Numbered from the stretch's first letter, positions 1-13,332 are shown. The stretch: 64,000 bases of DNA from Geothrix limicola (GCF_030268085.1 NZ_BSDE01000001.1:1240001-1304000), one strand, 5' to 3'. Notes: a model not told the origin generated them from the letters alone. Numbers and translations: made by a program.

Positions 1-1
1 G

Positions 2-865
2 GCCTTCAGCTTCGCGGGTTCCCTGGACCTGGGCCGCACCGTGGGCGAGATGTGCGGCCGCAACCTGATCCTGCCCAGCCTGGATCTGGCGGGCAAGGGC
101 GCCATGCTGGTGATGCCCGATGCGGACCTCCAGCAGGCCGCCGCGGATGCCATCGAGGCCGCCTTCGGCCAGGCAGGCCAGCGCCTGATCGGCCTCGCCA
201 ACCTCCTCGTGCACGAGGCCTGCGCGCCCGCCTTCAAGCAGATCCTGATGGACCGCGTTTCCCGCCTGGATGTGGGCAACCCGATGACGGATCCCGACGT
301 GGCCTACGGCCCCATGATCAACGCCCGCGCGGCCACCGCCTTCCGCGAACACTGGGAGAAGGGCCTCGCCGCCGGCGCCGCGCTGCTTTCCGGGGGCGAC
401 CAGTGGACCGAGGCCAACCGCACGTCCCACGTCAAAGGGCACATCGGCCACGGCGTCTACATGCAGCCCTGCGTCTGGGAGGGCGTGACTCCCGACATGG
501 GCCTCTTCCGCAACCACGTCTCGGGCCCCGCCCTGAGTCTCTCCACCGTCCAGACCTTCGACGAGGCCATGGCCTTCGCGGAAGCGGCCTGCGGCCCCAC
601 GCTCAGCCTCTACACCCAGGACCACGCCCTCATCGCGCGCTTCCAGCGCGAGAACCGCGCGGACATCGCCACCATCAACGCCACGGCCGTGGATTCCGCG
701 GCCCTGCATCCCTTCGCGGGCCATGGCACCGCTTCGGGATGCCGCTCGGCCCTGGACGGCTTCATCCGCTGGCAGGCCTCGAACGCGCCCGGTAATGACG
801 CGCCGGATGCCGCAGCCACCCTGGCTCCTGCCGCGACCATTCACACCGATTGGGACAGCCTTTAA
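2..865 (+). CDS. Aldehyde dehydrogenase family protein, C-terminal part, catalytically degenerate
   Basis: The frame is open from the window edge, so the N-terminal part lies outside. The C-terminal half of the aldehyde dehydrogenase fold is clear: an FAGSLDLGR segment matching the usual FTGS..VGR, then LDLAGK, FGQAGQR and a GPALSLS segment. Known family enzymes use a Cys after GQ-x, a Glu in LELGGK and a Glu in the EEIFGP motif. Here these positions are Leu (CTG at 185-187), Asp (GAT at 83-85) and a non-acidic residue before GPAL. The protein may therefore bind ligand without being a dehydrogenase, or do different chemistry. The kinase gene begins at the base after its stop, so the two are probably co-transcribed. 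Confidence 0.75.
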   Translation, partial: AFSFAGSLDLGRTVGEMCGRNLILPSLDLAGKGAMLVMPDADLQQAAADAIEAAFGQAGQRLIGLANLLVHEACAPAFKQILMDRVSRLDVGNPMTDPDVAYGPMINARAATAFREHWEKGLAAGAALLSGGDQWTEANRTSHVKGHIGHGVYMQPCVWEGVTPDMGLFRNHVSGPALSLSTVQTFDEAMAFAEAACGPTLSLYTQDHALIARFQRENRADIATINATAVDSAALHPFAGHGTASGCRSALDGFIRWQASNAPGNDAPDAAATLAPAATIHTDWDSL

Positions 866-2263
<1,398 letters not shown>

Positions 2264-2275
2264 CAGCAGGCCTGA

Positions 2276-3055
2276 TTAGAAGCCCAGACTCGCCAGCGCG
2301 GAGCCCAGGTCCCCGGCCTCGCGGCCCAGCGCCAGGCGCATGAGGAATTCCGTGTTGCCTTCACCCCCCTTGATGGGGCTGACGGCAAGGGCCTGCGGCC
2401 GCAGTTCCGTGCCCGCGAAGAAAGCCCAGGTTTCCATCAGCACGCGGCGATGCACGGCCGCATCGCGCACGATGCCTCCGGCGCCCACGTCCTCGCGCCC
2501 CGCCTCGAACTGGGGCTTCACCAAGAGCACCGCTTCGGCACGGGGCAACAGGCTCGGCAGCACCGGGGGAATGGCCAGGCGTAGCGAGATGAAGCTCAGG
2601 TCCGCCACCAGCAGGGCGCAGCGTTCAGGGATGGCCGCCGGATCCCAGGTGCGCAGGTTCATCTGCTCCATGGACACCACCCGCGGATCGCTGCGGAGCT
2701 TCCAGTGAAGCTGGTTGGTGCCCACGTCCACCGCGTAGACCTTGGCCGCGCCCCGCTGCAGCAGGCAGTCCGTGAACCCGCCGGTGCTCGATCCCGCGTC
2801 GAAGCACACGAGGCCCGTCGGATCCATGGCCCACAGATCCAGGGCCCCGGCCAGTTTCAGGCCGCCGCGGCTGACGAAGGGCAGCGCCTCGCCCCGCAGG
2901 CGGATGACGGCGTGTTCATCGACGGCAGTGCCCGCCTTGGTGACGGGACGATCCTCCACCAGCACATCGCCTGCCAGGATGCGCGCCTGGGCCTTGGCCC
3001 GGGTGTCGCAAAGGCCGAGCTTCACCAGCAGCAGGTCCAGCCGCAGCTTAGCCAC
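2276..3055 (-). CDS. tlyA: TlyA-type rRNA 2'-O-methyltransferase (S4 plus FtsJ domains)
   Basis: Predicted SAM-dependent ribose methyltransferase of the TlyA/hemolysin A family, which modifies 16S and 23S rRNA cytidines in characterised members. An N-terminal S4 RNA-binding domain (about residues 1-60, RLDLLLVKLGL) is followed by an FtsJ-like Rossmann fold with DAGSSTGGFTDCLLQ as the SAM-binding loop. I prefer the GTG at 3055, which overlaps the mltG stop by 8 bases and begins right at the S4 domain (259 residues), over the ATG at 3103, which adds a basic stretch not typical of the family. It is the downstream gene of a mltG-tlyA pair. Confidence 0.88.
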   Translation of the reverse strand: MAKLRLDLLLVKLGLCDTRAKAQARILAGDVLVEDRPVTKAGTAVDEHAVIRLRGEALPFVSRGGLKLAGALDLWAMDPTGLVCFDAGSSTGGFTDCLLQRGAAKVYAVDVGTNQLHWKLRSDPRVVSMEQMNLRTWDPAAIPERCALLVADLSFISLRLAIPPVLPSLLPRAEAVLLVKPQFEAGREDVGAGGIVRDAAVHRRVLMETWAFFAGTELRPQALAVSPIKGGEGNTEFLMRLALGREAGDLGSALASLGF

Positions 3056-4064
3056 GGGCGGCCCGTCTCTGCCGGGCGATCTCTTTCCGGTAGGCGCCCA
3101 CATTCCGGTTGTGGTCCTTCAGGCTGGGCGCGAAGGTATGCCCGCCCCGCCCCGTCGCCACGAAGTAGAGATCCTTCCCTTCCAGCGGCTCCTTCGCAGC
3201 CTCGATGGCGGTGGCGCTGGGGATGGCGATGGGGGTGGGCGGCAGGCCGCTCACCGAGTAGGTGTTGAAGCGGTGGACGCGCCGGATGTCCTCGGGCACC
3301 GGCGCGGTGAAGCGCAGGTCACCCGTGAGCCAGCGGGCGTAGAGGCTGGTGGGGTCGCACTGCAGGCGCATGCCGATGTCGAGCCGGTGCTTGTAGACGC
3401 CCGCCACCTTGGGCTGCTCCTCCACCATGTGGGTCTCTTTCTCCACGAGGCTGGCCAGGATCAGCGTGTCGTAGGGGGACAGCACGCCCCCGTCGAGCCT
3501 GGGCCGCACGTGGTCGTGGAAGGCCTCCACCAGCATGAGCATGATCTCCTCGGGCTCCATGGCATGGTGCAGCTTGTAGGTGGCTGGCGCCACCAGGCCT
3601 TCGAGATCTTCGGCTTCTTCGAAGCCGGCGGTCTTGGCCAGCCGCGGACTCTTCCAAAGCGTCCAGAACACGTCCTCCGGCACGAAATCCTTCAGGCGCC
3701 GCTGCACGGCCCAGGCGTGGGCGCCCTCGGGGATCGACACGGTCGTGTAGTGGATCTCGGCGCGCCGCAGCTTGCCCGCCACGTCCGACAGGCTGGCCTG
3801 AGCCGTGAAGGTATATTCGCCGCGGATGAGCTGGAGCTTGCGGGCCCGGGCCCAGAGGCGGAACAGGGAGGCCGAGCGGATGACGCCATCCCGTTCGAGC
3901 TGGTCGGCCACCTGGTTGATGTTCATGCCCTTCTTGACGAGGACAGTGGCCTCCCGCTGAAGGGGGCCCTGCCCCTTCCAGGCCCACCAGCCACCAAGGG
4001 CCGGGAGGATGGCCAGAAGGGCAATGGCCACGAAGAGCCGAAGGGAGACCGAGGAACGCGCCAT
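3048..4064 (-). CDS. mltG: Endolytic murein transglycosylase MltG
   Basis: Inner-membrane lytic transglycosylase that cleaves nascent glycan strands. The 338-residue product starts with one membrane helix (about residues 8-28), then a LysM-like region with the VKKGMNINQVADQL stretch, then the YceG catalytic domain. The catalytic Glu lies in LASLVEKET, and the C-terminal region holds the usual TPIAIPS and FAPSLKDHN segments. The ATG at 4064 was chosen because it puts the transmembrane helix at the N-terminus; a longer frame to 4121 would overlap the divergent permease start. Confidence 0.92.
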   Translation of the reverse strand: MARSSVSLRLFVAIALLAILPALGGWWAWKGQGPLQREATVLVKKGMNINQVADQLERDGVIRSASLFRLWARARKLQLIRGEYTFTAQASLSDVAGKLRRAEIHYTTVSIPEGAHAWAVQRRLKDFVPEDVFWTLWKSPRLAKTAGFEEAEDLEGLVAPATYKLHHAMEPEEIMLMLVEAFHDHVRPRLDGGVLSPYDTLILASLVEKETHMVEEQPKVAGVYKHRLDIGMRLQCDPTSLYARWLTGDLRFTAPVPEDIRRVHRFNTYSVSGLPPTPIAIPSATAIEAAKEPLEGKDLYFVATGRGGHTFAPSLKDHNRNVGAYRKEIARQRRAARG

Positions 4065-4111
4065 GACTCCAGAATGCCGTGGTAGCGTGGATCCATCTAC
4101 CCAGAGGAACG

Positions 4112-5539
4112 ATGACTGCACCCGGCTACCGTCGCCACGTCGGCCTGTTCTCCGCCACCATGCTCATCGCCGGCTCCATGATCGGCAGCGGCGTTTTTAT
4201 TGTCGCGGCCGACATGATACGCACCGGCCATTCCGGGGCCTTCCTCCTGGCGGCCTGGGGGCTCACGGCGGTGCTCACCCTCTTCGCGGCCCTCAGCTAC
4301 GGCGAACTGGCGGGACTCTTCCCCCAGGCGGGCGGCCAATACACCTACCTCCGCGAGATCTACGGCGCCGCCACGGGCTTCCTCTACGGCTGGACCTTCT
4401 TCGTCGTCATCGAATGCGGCACCATCGCCGCCGTGGCCGTGGGTTTCGGAAAGTATTTGGGCACCTTCTTCCCCGCCATCACGGACACGGCCTGGATCGG
4501 CCCCCATCTGGACGTGCCCCTGATGAAGGTCAATCACGCCATCAGCGTGGGCCCCTACCACCTGGGCCTGACGCCCTCTCGCCTCTCGGGCGTCGCCGTC
4601 GTCGTCTTCCTCAGCATGGTGAACCTCTACGGCGTGAAGCTCGGTGCGCGGATCCAAAACCTCTTCACCGTCGCCAAGATCGGCGGCCTCGCGGCCCTCG
4701 TGCTGCTGGGCCTGTTGCTGAAACCCCCGGTGGCCGCGGCCCAGGCGCCCTTCCTGCCCGCGGACGGTTCGCCCTTCCTGCCCTTCCTCACGGCCCTCCT
4801 CGTCGTGCAGACCGGCAGCATGTTCTCGGCGGACGCCTGGAATTCCATCACCTTCATCGCGGGCGAAGTGAAGGAACCCAAGCGCACCATCCCATACTCC
4901 CTGCTCATCGGCACCACCCTCGTCTGCGGGCTCTACGTGCTGGCCAACCTGGCCTACCTCAAGGTGCTCGGCCCCGCGGGCATCGCCAACGCGCCCCAGG
5001 ACCGGGTCGGCAGCGCGGCCCTGCAGGCCCTGCTGGGCTCGGGCGGCGGCCTCATCATGGCGGGCAGCATCCTCATCTCCATGTTCGGCTGCCTGAACGG
5101 ACTGGTGCTCTCCGGCGCGCGGGTCTACCAGCGCATGGCCGAGGACGGCCTCTTCTACCCCAGCGCGGCTTCTCTCAACGAGCACGGCGTGCCCGCCTTC
5201 GGGCTCTGGATCCAGGCCCTCTGGACCTGCCTGCTCACGCTGACGGGAACCTACGGCCAGCTGCTGGATTTCGTCATGCTGCCCACGATCCTCTTCTACA
5301 TCTTCACGGTGGGCGGCGTCTTCCTCCTGCGCTGGCGCCAGCCGGATCTGCAGCGTCCCGTACGTGTCTGGGGCTATCCGCTGGTGCCCGCCCTCTACAT
5401 CCTCGGGGCCACGGCCATCGTGGGCGCGCTGTTCCTCTACCGGCCCAGCTATTCCTGGCCCGGTCTGGTGCTCGTGGCGCTGGGACTTCCCGTCTACCTC
5501 GCGGTGAGACCCCGCGTCGCCCTCAGGAGTGAGCCATGA
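4112..5539 (+). CDS. APC-family amino-acid permease
   Basis: Polytopic inner-membrane transporter (475 residues, about 12-13 hydrophobic helices) of the amino acid-polyamine-organocation superfamily. Helix 1 has the family signature GSMIGSGVFI, and a second conserved stretch, YGELAGLFPQAGGQYTYL, follows helix 2. Start ATG 4112 has the Shine-Dalgarno sequence AGAGGA at 4103-4108. The next gene starts inside this stop codon (ATGA), which strongly suggests one operon. Since that gene resembles lysine/saccharopine dehydrogenases, a cationic or related amino acid is a reasonable guess for the substrate, but nothing in the sequence fixes it. Confidence 0.88.
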   Translation: MTAPGYRRHVGLFSATMLIAGSMIGSGVFIVAADMIRTGHSGAFLLAAWGLTAVLTLFAALSYGELAGLFPQAGGQYTYLREIYGAATGFLYGWTFFVVIECGTIAAVAVGFGKYLGTFFPAITDTAWIGPHLDVPLMKVNHAISVGPYHLGLTPSRLSGVAVVVFLSMVNLYGVKLGARIQNLFTVAKIGGLAALVLLGLLLKPPVAAAQAPFLPADGSPFLPFLTALLVVQTGSMFSADAWNSITFIAGEVKEPKRTIPYSLLIGTTLVCGLYVLANLAYLKVLGPAGIANAPQDRVGSAALQALLGSGGGLIMAGSILISMFGCLNGLVLSGARVYQRMAEDGLFYPSAASLNEHGVPAFGLWIQALWTCLLTLTGTYGQLLDFVMLPTILFYIFTVGGVFLLRWRQPDLQRPVRVWGYPLVPALYILGATAIVGALFLYRPSYSWPGLVLVALGLPVYLAVRPRVALRSEP

Positions 5540-6657
5540 CCCATGTCGTCGTTCTCGGTGCCGGCCGCGTGGGCGGCGCCATGGCCAGGGATCTGGCCAC
5601 GGATTTCAAGGTCACGGTCGCGGACCGCTCCGAGGCCGCCCTGGCGCGCATGCGCGAGGTGGGCCTGGACACGCGCGCCGCCGACCTTTCGAAGCCTGAC
5701 GGGGTAAAGGCCGCCGTGGCGGACGCCGATCTCGTCGTAGGTGCCGTGCCGGGATTCATGGGCTTCGCCACCGCCAAGGCCGTGCTGGAGGCCGGAAAAC
5801 CGCTGGTCGACATCTCGTTTTTCGACGAGGACTGCTTCGAGCTGGACGCGCTGGCCAAGCGACAGAACCTCACGGCCATCGTGGATTGCGGCGTGGCACC
5901 GGGCTGCCACAACATGATCCTCGGCGATGTCTCCCGGCAGTGGGACCGCATCACCGCCTTCGAATGCCTGGTGGGCGGCCTGCCCGTGATCCGCACCTGG
6001 CCCTACGAATACAAGGCCGGCTTCAGCCCCATCGACGTCATCGAGGAATACACGCGCCCGACCCGCTACGTGAAGGATGGCAAGGTCGTGGTCTTCCCCG
6101 CGCTCTCCGAGCCCGAACTGCTCGACTTCCCGGGCCTCGGCACCCTCGAATCCTTCAACACGGACGGCCTCCGAAGCCTCATCAAGACCTTCCCCCAGGT
6201 GCCGGACATGAAGGAGAAGACCCTCCGCTACCCCGGCCACATCGAGAAGATGCGGATGCTCCGTGAATCCGGCTTCTTCTCCAAGGAGAAGATCCAGGTG
6301 GGCGGCGTGGCCGTCAGCCCCCTCGACCTGACGACGGCCCTGCTCTTCCCCATGTGGTTCATGGAGGAGGGCGATGAGGACTTCACCGTCATGCGCGTCA
6401 CCGTCGAAGGCGAAAAGGGCGGCCAGCGCATGCGCAAGGAGCTGAACCTCCTGGACCGCTACGACCGCGCGACGAAGACCACCTCCATGGCGCGCTCCAC
6501 GGGCTACACCTGCACGGCCACCGTGCGCCTGCTGGCCAAGGGCGGCTACTCCCGCAAGGGCATCAGCCCGCCGGAATTCGTGGGCCAGCAGCCCGGCGCC
6601 TGGGACTTCATCCGCGAGGATCTCGCCCGGCACGGCGTGGTGTTCACCGAAGGCTAA
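5536..6657 (+). CDS. Saccharopine dehydrogenase family protein, lysine 6-dehydrogenase-like
   Basis: NAD(P)-dependent oxidoreductase of 373 residues. The N-terminal Rossmann fold has VVVLGAGRVGGAMARDL, and the VDCGVAPG and central EYKAGFSPIDVIEEYTRP regions match the saccharopine dehydrogenase/lysine dehydrogenase family. Members act on lysine, saccharopine or carboxynorspermidine, so the exact substrate is open. The ATG overlaps the permease stop by four bases, so uptake and oxidation of the same amino acid is a plausible pairing. Two hairpins follow the stop. Confidence 0.82.
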   Translation: MTHVVVLGAGRVGGAMARDLATDFKVTVADRSEAALARMREVGLDTRAADLSKPDGVKAAVADADLVVGAVPGFMGFATAKAVLEAGKPLVDISFFDEDCFELDALAKRQNLTAIVDCGVAPGCHNMILGDVSRQWDRITAFECLVGGLPVIRTWPYEYKAGFSPIDVIEEYTRPTRYVKDGKVVVFPALSEPELLDFPGLGTLESFNTDGLRSLIKTFPQVPDMKEKTLRYPGHIEKMRMLRESGFFSKEKIQVGGVAVSPLDLTTALLFPMWFMEEGDEDFTVMRVTVEGEKGGQRMRKELNLLDRYDRATKTTSMARSTGYTCTATVRLLAKGGYSRKGISPPEFVGQQPGAWDFIREDLARHGVVFTEG

Positions 6658-6662
6658 GCAGA

Positions 6663-6693
6663 CGAGGTGTCCCGGCTTCGCCGGGACACCTCG
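6663..6693 (+). terminator. Hairpin after the dehydrogenase gene
   Basis: Perfect 13-bp stem (6663-6675 with 6681-6693) and a CTTCG loop, six bases after the stop. No T-run follows, so it may act as a stability or weak termination element. Confidence 0.6.
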
Positions 6694-6701
6694 CGGGGAG
6701 C

Positions 6702-6748
6702 ACGAGGGGGACGCAGAGGGAGCGAAGCGAACGGGCGGTCCCCCTCGT
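6702..6748. terminator. Second inverted repeat between convergent genes
   Basis: An exact 11-bp inverted repeat (6702-6712 with 6738-6748) with a 25-base loop lies just before the end of the minus-strand rapZ gene. It probably serves as a terminator for rapZ or for both directions. Confidence 0.5.
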
Positions 6749-6753
6749 TCGTA

Positions 6754-7605
6754 TTACCCCTCCAGTTCGCGGTGCCGGATGGTCAGGGCGGCCACATCGT
6801 TCCGAAGCCGGTGAGCCAGCATCTCCACCAGCGCCACGGAGCGATGCTGGCCGCCCGTGCAGCCGATGGCGAGGGTGTGATAGGCGCGGCCCTCCTGCTG
6901 TACCAGCGGCAGGGACCAGCGCAGCCAGGATTCGGCCCGTTCCAGGAATTCGCGGTACTCGTGCGATTCAAGCAGGTACTCCTGCACGGGCCAGTCCCGC
7001 CCCGTGAGCGGCTTCAAGGCTTCCACGTAGAAGGGATTGGGCAGGAAGCGGGCATCGAGCACCACGTCCGCATCCGCGGGCACGCCGCGCTTGAAGCCAA
7101 AGCTCAACAGCCGCACGGCCGTATTGCGGGCCGGCAGCTGGGGCACCAGGGCCGCGATGCGAAGGCGAAGCTCGGACAGGCTCAGGTGGCTCGTGTCGAG
7201 GATCGTGGTGGCCAGGGCGCGGATGGGTGCGAGTAGTTCCCGCTCGCGCTGGATGCCCTCGCCGGCGGTCCCCAGCAGGGCCAGGTGGTGCGGGCGGCGG
7301 GTTTCGGAAAAGCGGCGGAGCAGCACATCTTCTGCGGCTTCGACGAAGACCACCTGGACGCGGACACTGCTGCCCTGCACCCGCTCCATCAACGGCCCGA
7401 ACTCCTGGACGAACTCAGGCTGGCGCATGTCCATGCCCACCACCAGGCGCTCATGGCCCGGCTGCAGCTTGGATTCCAGTTCCAACAAGGGTTCGAGCAG
7501 CCGCGGCGGCACGTTGTCCAGGGCCGTGCACCCGCTGTCTTCAAGCGCACCCAGCACTGAATGGCGGCCAGCCCCAGAGAGTCCCGTCACGACGATTAGT
7601 TCCAT
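6754..7605 (-). CDS. rapZ: RapZ/YvcJ-family nucleotide-binding protein with altered Walker A
   Basis: Member of the RapZ/YvcJ family (283 residues). E. coli RapZ binds GlmZ RNA and controls glucosamine-6-phosphate synthesis; Bacillus YvcJ hydrolyses nucleotides. The N-terminal P-loop reads GLSGAGRHS (residues 8-16), so the usual Walker A Lys is Arg14 and the next residue is His. The C-terminal RNA-binding/signalling half is well conserved, with LSFGFKRGVP, DARFLPNPF and IGCTGGQHRSV. It lies alone between two strong hairpins downstream of secA. The neighbourhood lacks the rpoN/ptsN genes often found beside it elsewhere. Confidence 0.9.
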   Translation of the reverse strand: MELIVVTGLSGAGRHSVLGALEDSGCTALDNVPPRLLEPLLELESKLQPGHERLVVGMDMRQPEFVQEFGPLMERVQGSSVRVQVVFVEAAEDVLLRRFSETRRPHHLALLGTAGEGIQRERELLAPIRALATTILDTSHLSLSELRLRIAALVPQLPARNTAVRLLSFGFKRGVPADADVVLDARFLPNPFYVEALKPLTGRDWPVQEYLLESHEYREFLERAESWLRWSLPLVQQEGRAYHTLAIGCTGGQHRSVALVEMLAHRLRNDVAALTIRHRELEG

Positions 7606-7642
7606 GGGTCTAGTTTGTATCAGGGGCCCAGGCCCTGCCCAA

Positions 7643-7680
7643 GAAAATCGTGGGGGGCCGCTTGGCCCCCCACGATTTTC
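7643..7680 (-). terminator. Strong hairpin after secA
   Basis: Perfect 17-bp stem (7643-7659 with 7664-7680) and a GCTT loop between the secA stop and the rapZ start. On the minus strand the downstream arm ends in GATTTTC, so it looks like the secA terminator. Confidence 0.75.
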
Positions 7681-7704
7681 TCGGATGGAACGATAGAAGG
7701 CGAA

Positions 7705-10323
<2,619 letters not shown>

Positions 10324-10462
10324 GCAGCCGTCCAGTCACGTAAACCGTTGATTGTAGCGTGATGGATCCCCTTTTCCCAGCACTGGAGGCGGCCTCCAAG
10401 GGTCCGTGGTTGTGAAAGTTACCGGTCCAAGGCACACTAATTGTTTGGATTCTGGAGGAATC

Positions 10463-10882
<420 letters not shown>

Positions 10883-10901
10883 TTTTTTGGGCGTAGCCCC
10901 C

Positions 10902-10934
10902 ATGAAAATCGGCGCCCATGGCGCCGATTTTCAT
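10902..10934. terminator. Bidirectional hairpin between ndk and convergent gene
   Basis: Perfect 15-bp stem (10902-10916 with 10920-10934) with a three-base loop and AT-rich outer arms on both sides, placed between convergent stops. Confidence 0.75.
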
Positions 10935-10955
10935 TTGTAGGGAAAGTTCGGAACC

Positions 10956-11429
10956 TCAGCCCTCCATCACTGCCTGCAGGGCAGACTGGCAGAGGCGGCG
11001 GACGCCGGGAAGCAGGTCGGCATTCTGCAGGCCCTTTTCGCTGAACCACTGACCGCCCGGAGGAGGCGGCGGCAGCATGTCCTCGGGTGCCTTGGTGCGC
11101 AGCAGGTGGCTCAGGTAGAGGCGCTGCTGGCCTTCCAGACCCTCGAGGCGCAGCAGCCAGGGGGTCGGCAGGCGGCTCGTGCGCTCGTCGAAAACCACCG
11201 GCAGCACCGACGAGTCCACGAAGCGGAAGGGCATGCCCCAGGCCGCCTCGATCTGGGCGTTGAGCAGGGAGGTCGGCAGGAAGCCCGGCGACCAGGGGAT
11301 CTGGGCGGGCATGAGCAGGCCGCGGTGGGGGCTGTGGGGCGAGGGCACGAGCAGGACGAAGGGCGTCTGCTGGCCATGGACCAGCACCCCTTCGATGAAG
11401 GTGGTGAGGTGGACCCGGCCTTCGGCCAT
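10956..11429 (-). CDS. Protein of unknown function, proS-linked
   Basis: A 157-residue protein that I do not recognise. It has no signal peptide or membrane segment. Visible features are a hydrophobic first third, a Pro-rich stretch (LPPPPPGG) near residue 123 and a Leu-rich helix at the C-terminus. The ATG shares one base with the proS stop (TGATG), so it is probably made by translational coupling with prolyl-tRNA synthetase, and it ends at a strong hairpin. Coding is supported by this coupling and by GC-rich third positions. Confidence 0.7.
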   Translation of the reverse strand: MAEGRVHLTTFIEGVLVHGQQTPFVLLVPSPHSPHRGLLMPAQIPWSPGFLPTSLLNAQIEAAWGMPFRFVDSSVLPVVFDERTSRLPTPWLLRLEGLEGQQRLYLSHLLRTKAPEDMLPPPPPGGQWFSEKGLQNADLLPGVRRLCQSALQAVMEG

Positions 11430-13267
11430 CAGCGACCTCCCGCGGTTTCCAGCGCCTGCATGATGCGATCCCGGGCTGCGGAGACTTCGGCCACGGCGGC
11501 CTCGGGCTTGAGCTTGACGACTTCCTTCGTGCGGCGGTCGCGCAGTTCGACGATGCCATCCTTGAGGCCCTTGGCGCCCACGGTCAGGCGCAGGGGGAAG
11601 CCCAGCAGGTCGGCATCCTTGAACTTGGCGCCGGGGCTGAGGCCTTCACGATCGTCGTGCAGCACCTCGAAACCCGCGCCTTCGAGATCCTTCTCCACCT
11701 GGGAGGCGACGCCTGAAACCTCGGGGCTGGCCGGATCCAGGCACACGATGTGCACCTGGTAGGGCGCGATGGGCCAGGGCCAGATGATGCCGTCGGTGTC
11801 GTAGTTCTGCTCGACGGCTGCCGCCACCGTGCGGGTGATGCCGATGCCGTAGCAGCCCATCACCATGGGGTTCTCCTTGCCCTGCTCGTCGAGGAAGGTG
11901 CAGGACATGGAGGTGGAATACTTGAGGCCCAACTTGAAGACCTGGCCCACTTCGATCCCGCGGAAGGCCTGGTAGTGGCCCTTGCCGCAGCGGGTGCAGG
12001 TGTCGTGCTCGGCGGCCATCCGCAGGTCCGTGAAGGTGCAGCCCGGCAGATCGCGGGCTGGGCTCAGACCGAAGTGATGGTAGTCGCTACGGTTCGCGCC
12101 GCAGGTGAGGTTCACCGCGCCTTCCAGGCTGCGGTCCACGAGGATCGCCACGTCCTTGAGGCCCACGGGACCCATGAAGCCGGTCTTGGCGCCGGTGAAG
12201 GCTTCGGCCTCGTCGAGAGGCATCAGTTCCATCTCGGCGGCGCCGACATGGTTCTTCACCTTCACGGGGTTGATCTCGTGATCGCCCCGCAGCACGGCGC
12301 CCACCAGCTTCGTGGTGCCGTCCGCGAAGGTGGCCCGGTAGAGGAAGAACTTGCTGGTCTGGGCGATGGGCATGCCGTCATGCTCGGCGTCCTTCATGGC
12401 CGCCACCTGCTCGACCTGACCGACGATGCCCGGCGTGCAGAAATGATCCCGCTTCAGTTCGAAGGCCGCGCCGTGATCACCCGCGGGCAAGGCCGGAGCC
12501 TCGGTCTTCTCGATGTTCGAGGTGTAGTCACAGGCGTCGCAGCTGAGGATGGCGTCCTCGCCGCTGCCCGCCAGCACGTGGAATTCGTGGGTGAAGCTGC
12601 CGCCGATGGCGCCGCTGTCGGCTTCCACGGGCCGGAACTTCACGCCGAGGCGGGAGAAGATCCGCTTGTAAGCATTGAACATGGCCCAGTACTCGCGGTC
12701 GGCGCAGGCGTCATCCACGTGGAAGGAGTAGGCGTCCTTCATGGTGAACTCGCGGCCCCGCATGAGGCCGAAGCGGGGACGGCGCTCGTCGCGGAACTTG
12801 GTCTGGATCTGGAAAAGGTTCATGGGCAGCTGCTTGTAGCTGCGGACATTCCTGCGGACGATGTCCGTGATCACTTCCTCGTGGGTGGGGCCCAGGCAGA
12901 AGTTGTAGAACTCGCGCTCATCGGGCTTCTCGCCCTTGGCGCGGCGCTCGGCCACCTCGGCCTTGGCCTTGCGGTCGCAGAAGCGCAGCAGCTCATCGCC
13001 GTAGAACTTCCAGCGGCCGCTCTCCTGCCACAGCTCCGCGGGCAGCACCGCGGGCATGAGCAGCTCCTGGCAGCCGTCCTTCGCCAGCTCCTCGCGGACG
13101 ATCTCCTCGAACTTGCGGATGCTCCGGTAGGCCAGCGGCAGGTAGCTGTAGATGCCCGCGGCCACCTTCTGAATCATGCCGGCGCGCATCATGAGCTGCT
13201 GGCTCACCACGTCGGCATCGCGCGGAGTCTCGCGCAGGGTCTGGATCAGGAGCTTGGATTGCTTCAT
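11429..13267 (-). CDS. proS: Prolyl-tRNA synthetase, bacterial type
   Basis: Class II synthetase that charges tRNA-Pro. The 612-residue length and the large insertion (about residues 230-400) show the bacterial form with the editing domain. Conserved parts include the N-terminal QLMMRAGMIQKVAAGIYSYLPL, motif 2 with FRDERRPRFGLMRGREFTMKDAYSF, and motif 3 in the VMGCYGIGITRTVAA region. ATG at 13267 is preceded by a GAGG-like site. It overlaps the next gene by one base. Confidence 0.97.
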   Translation of the reverse strand: MKQSKLLIQTLRETPRDADVVSQQLMMRAGMIQKVAAGIYSYLPLAYRSIRKFEEIVREELAKDGCQELLMPAVLPAELWQESGRWKFYGDELLRFCDRKAKAEVAERRAKGEKPDEREFYNFCLGPTHEEVITDIVRRNVRSYKQLPMNLFQIQTKFRDERRPRFGLMRGREFTMKDAYSFHVDDACADREYWAMFNAYKRIFSRLGVKFRPVEADSGAIGGSFTHEFHVLAGSGEDAILSCDACDYTSNIEKTEAPALPAGDHGAAFELKRDHFCTPGIVGQVEQVAAMKDAEHDGMPIAQTSKFFLYRATFADGTTKLVGAVLRGDHEINPVKVKNHVGAAEMELMPLDEAEAFTGAKTGFMGPVGLKDVAILVDRSLEGAVNLTCGANRSDYHHFGLSPARDLPGCTFTDLRMAAEHDTCTRCGKGHYQAFRGIEVGQVFKLGLKYSTSMSCTFLDEQGKENPMVMGCYGIGITRTVAAAVEQNYDTDGIIWPWPIAPYQVHIVCLDPASPEVSGVASQVEKDLEGAGFEVLHDDREGLSPGAKFKDADLLGFPLRLTVGAKGLKDGIVELRDRRTKEVVKLKPEAAVAEVSAARDRIMQALETAGGR

Positions 13268-13332
13268 CGGGGCCTCGAACCTTCAAGTCTAACCTAGGCC
13301 AGGACCTAGATCTTCTGGCGTGAAAAGCGAAT

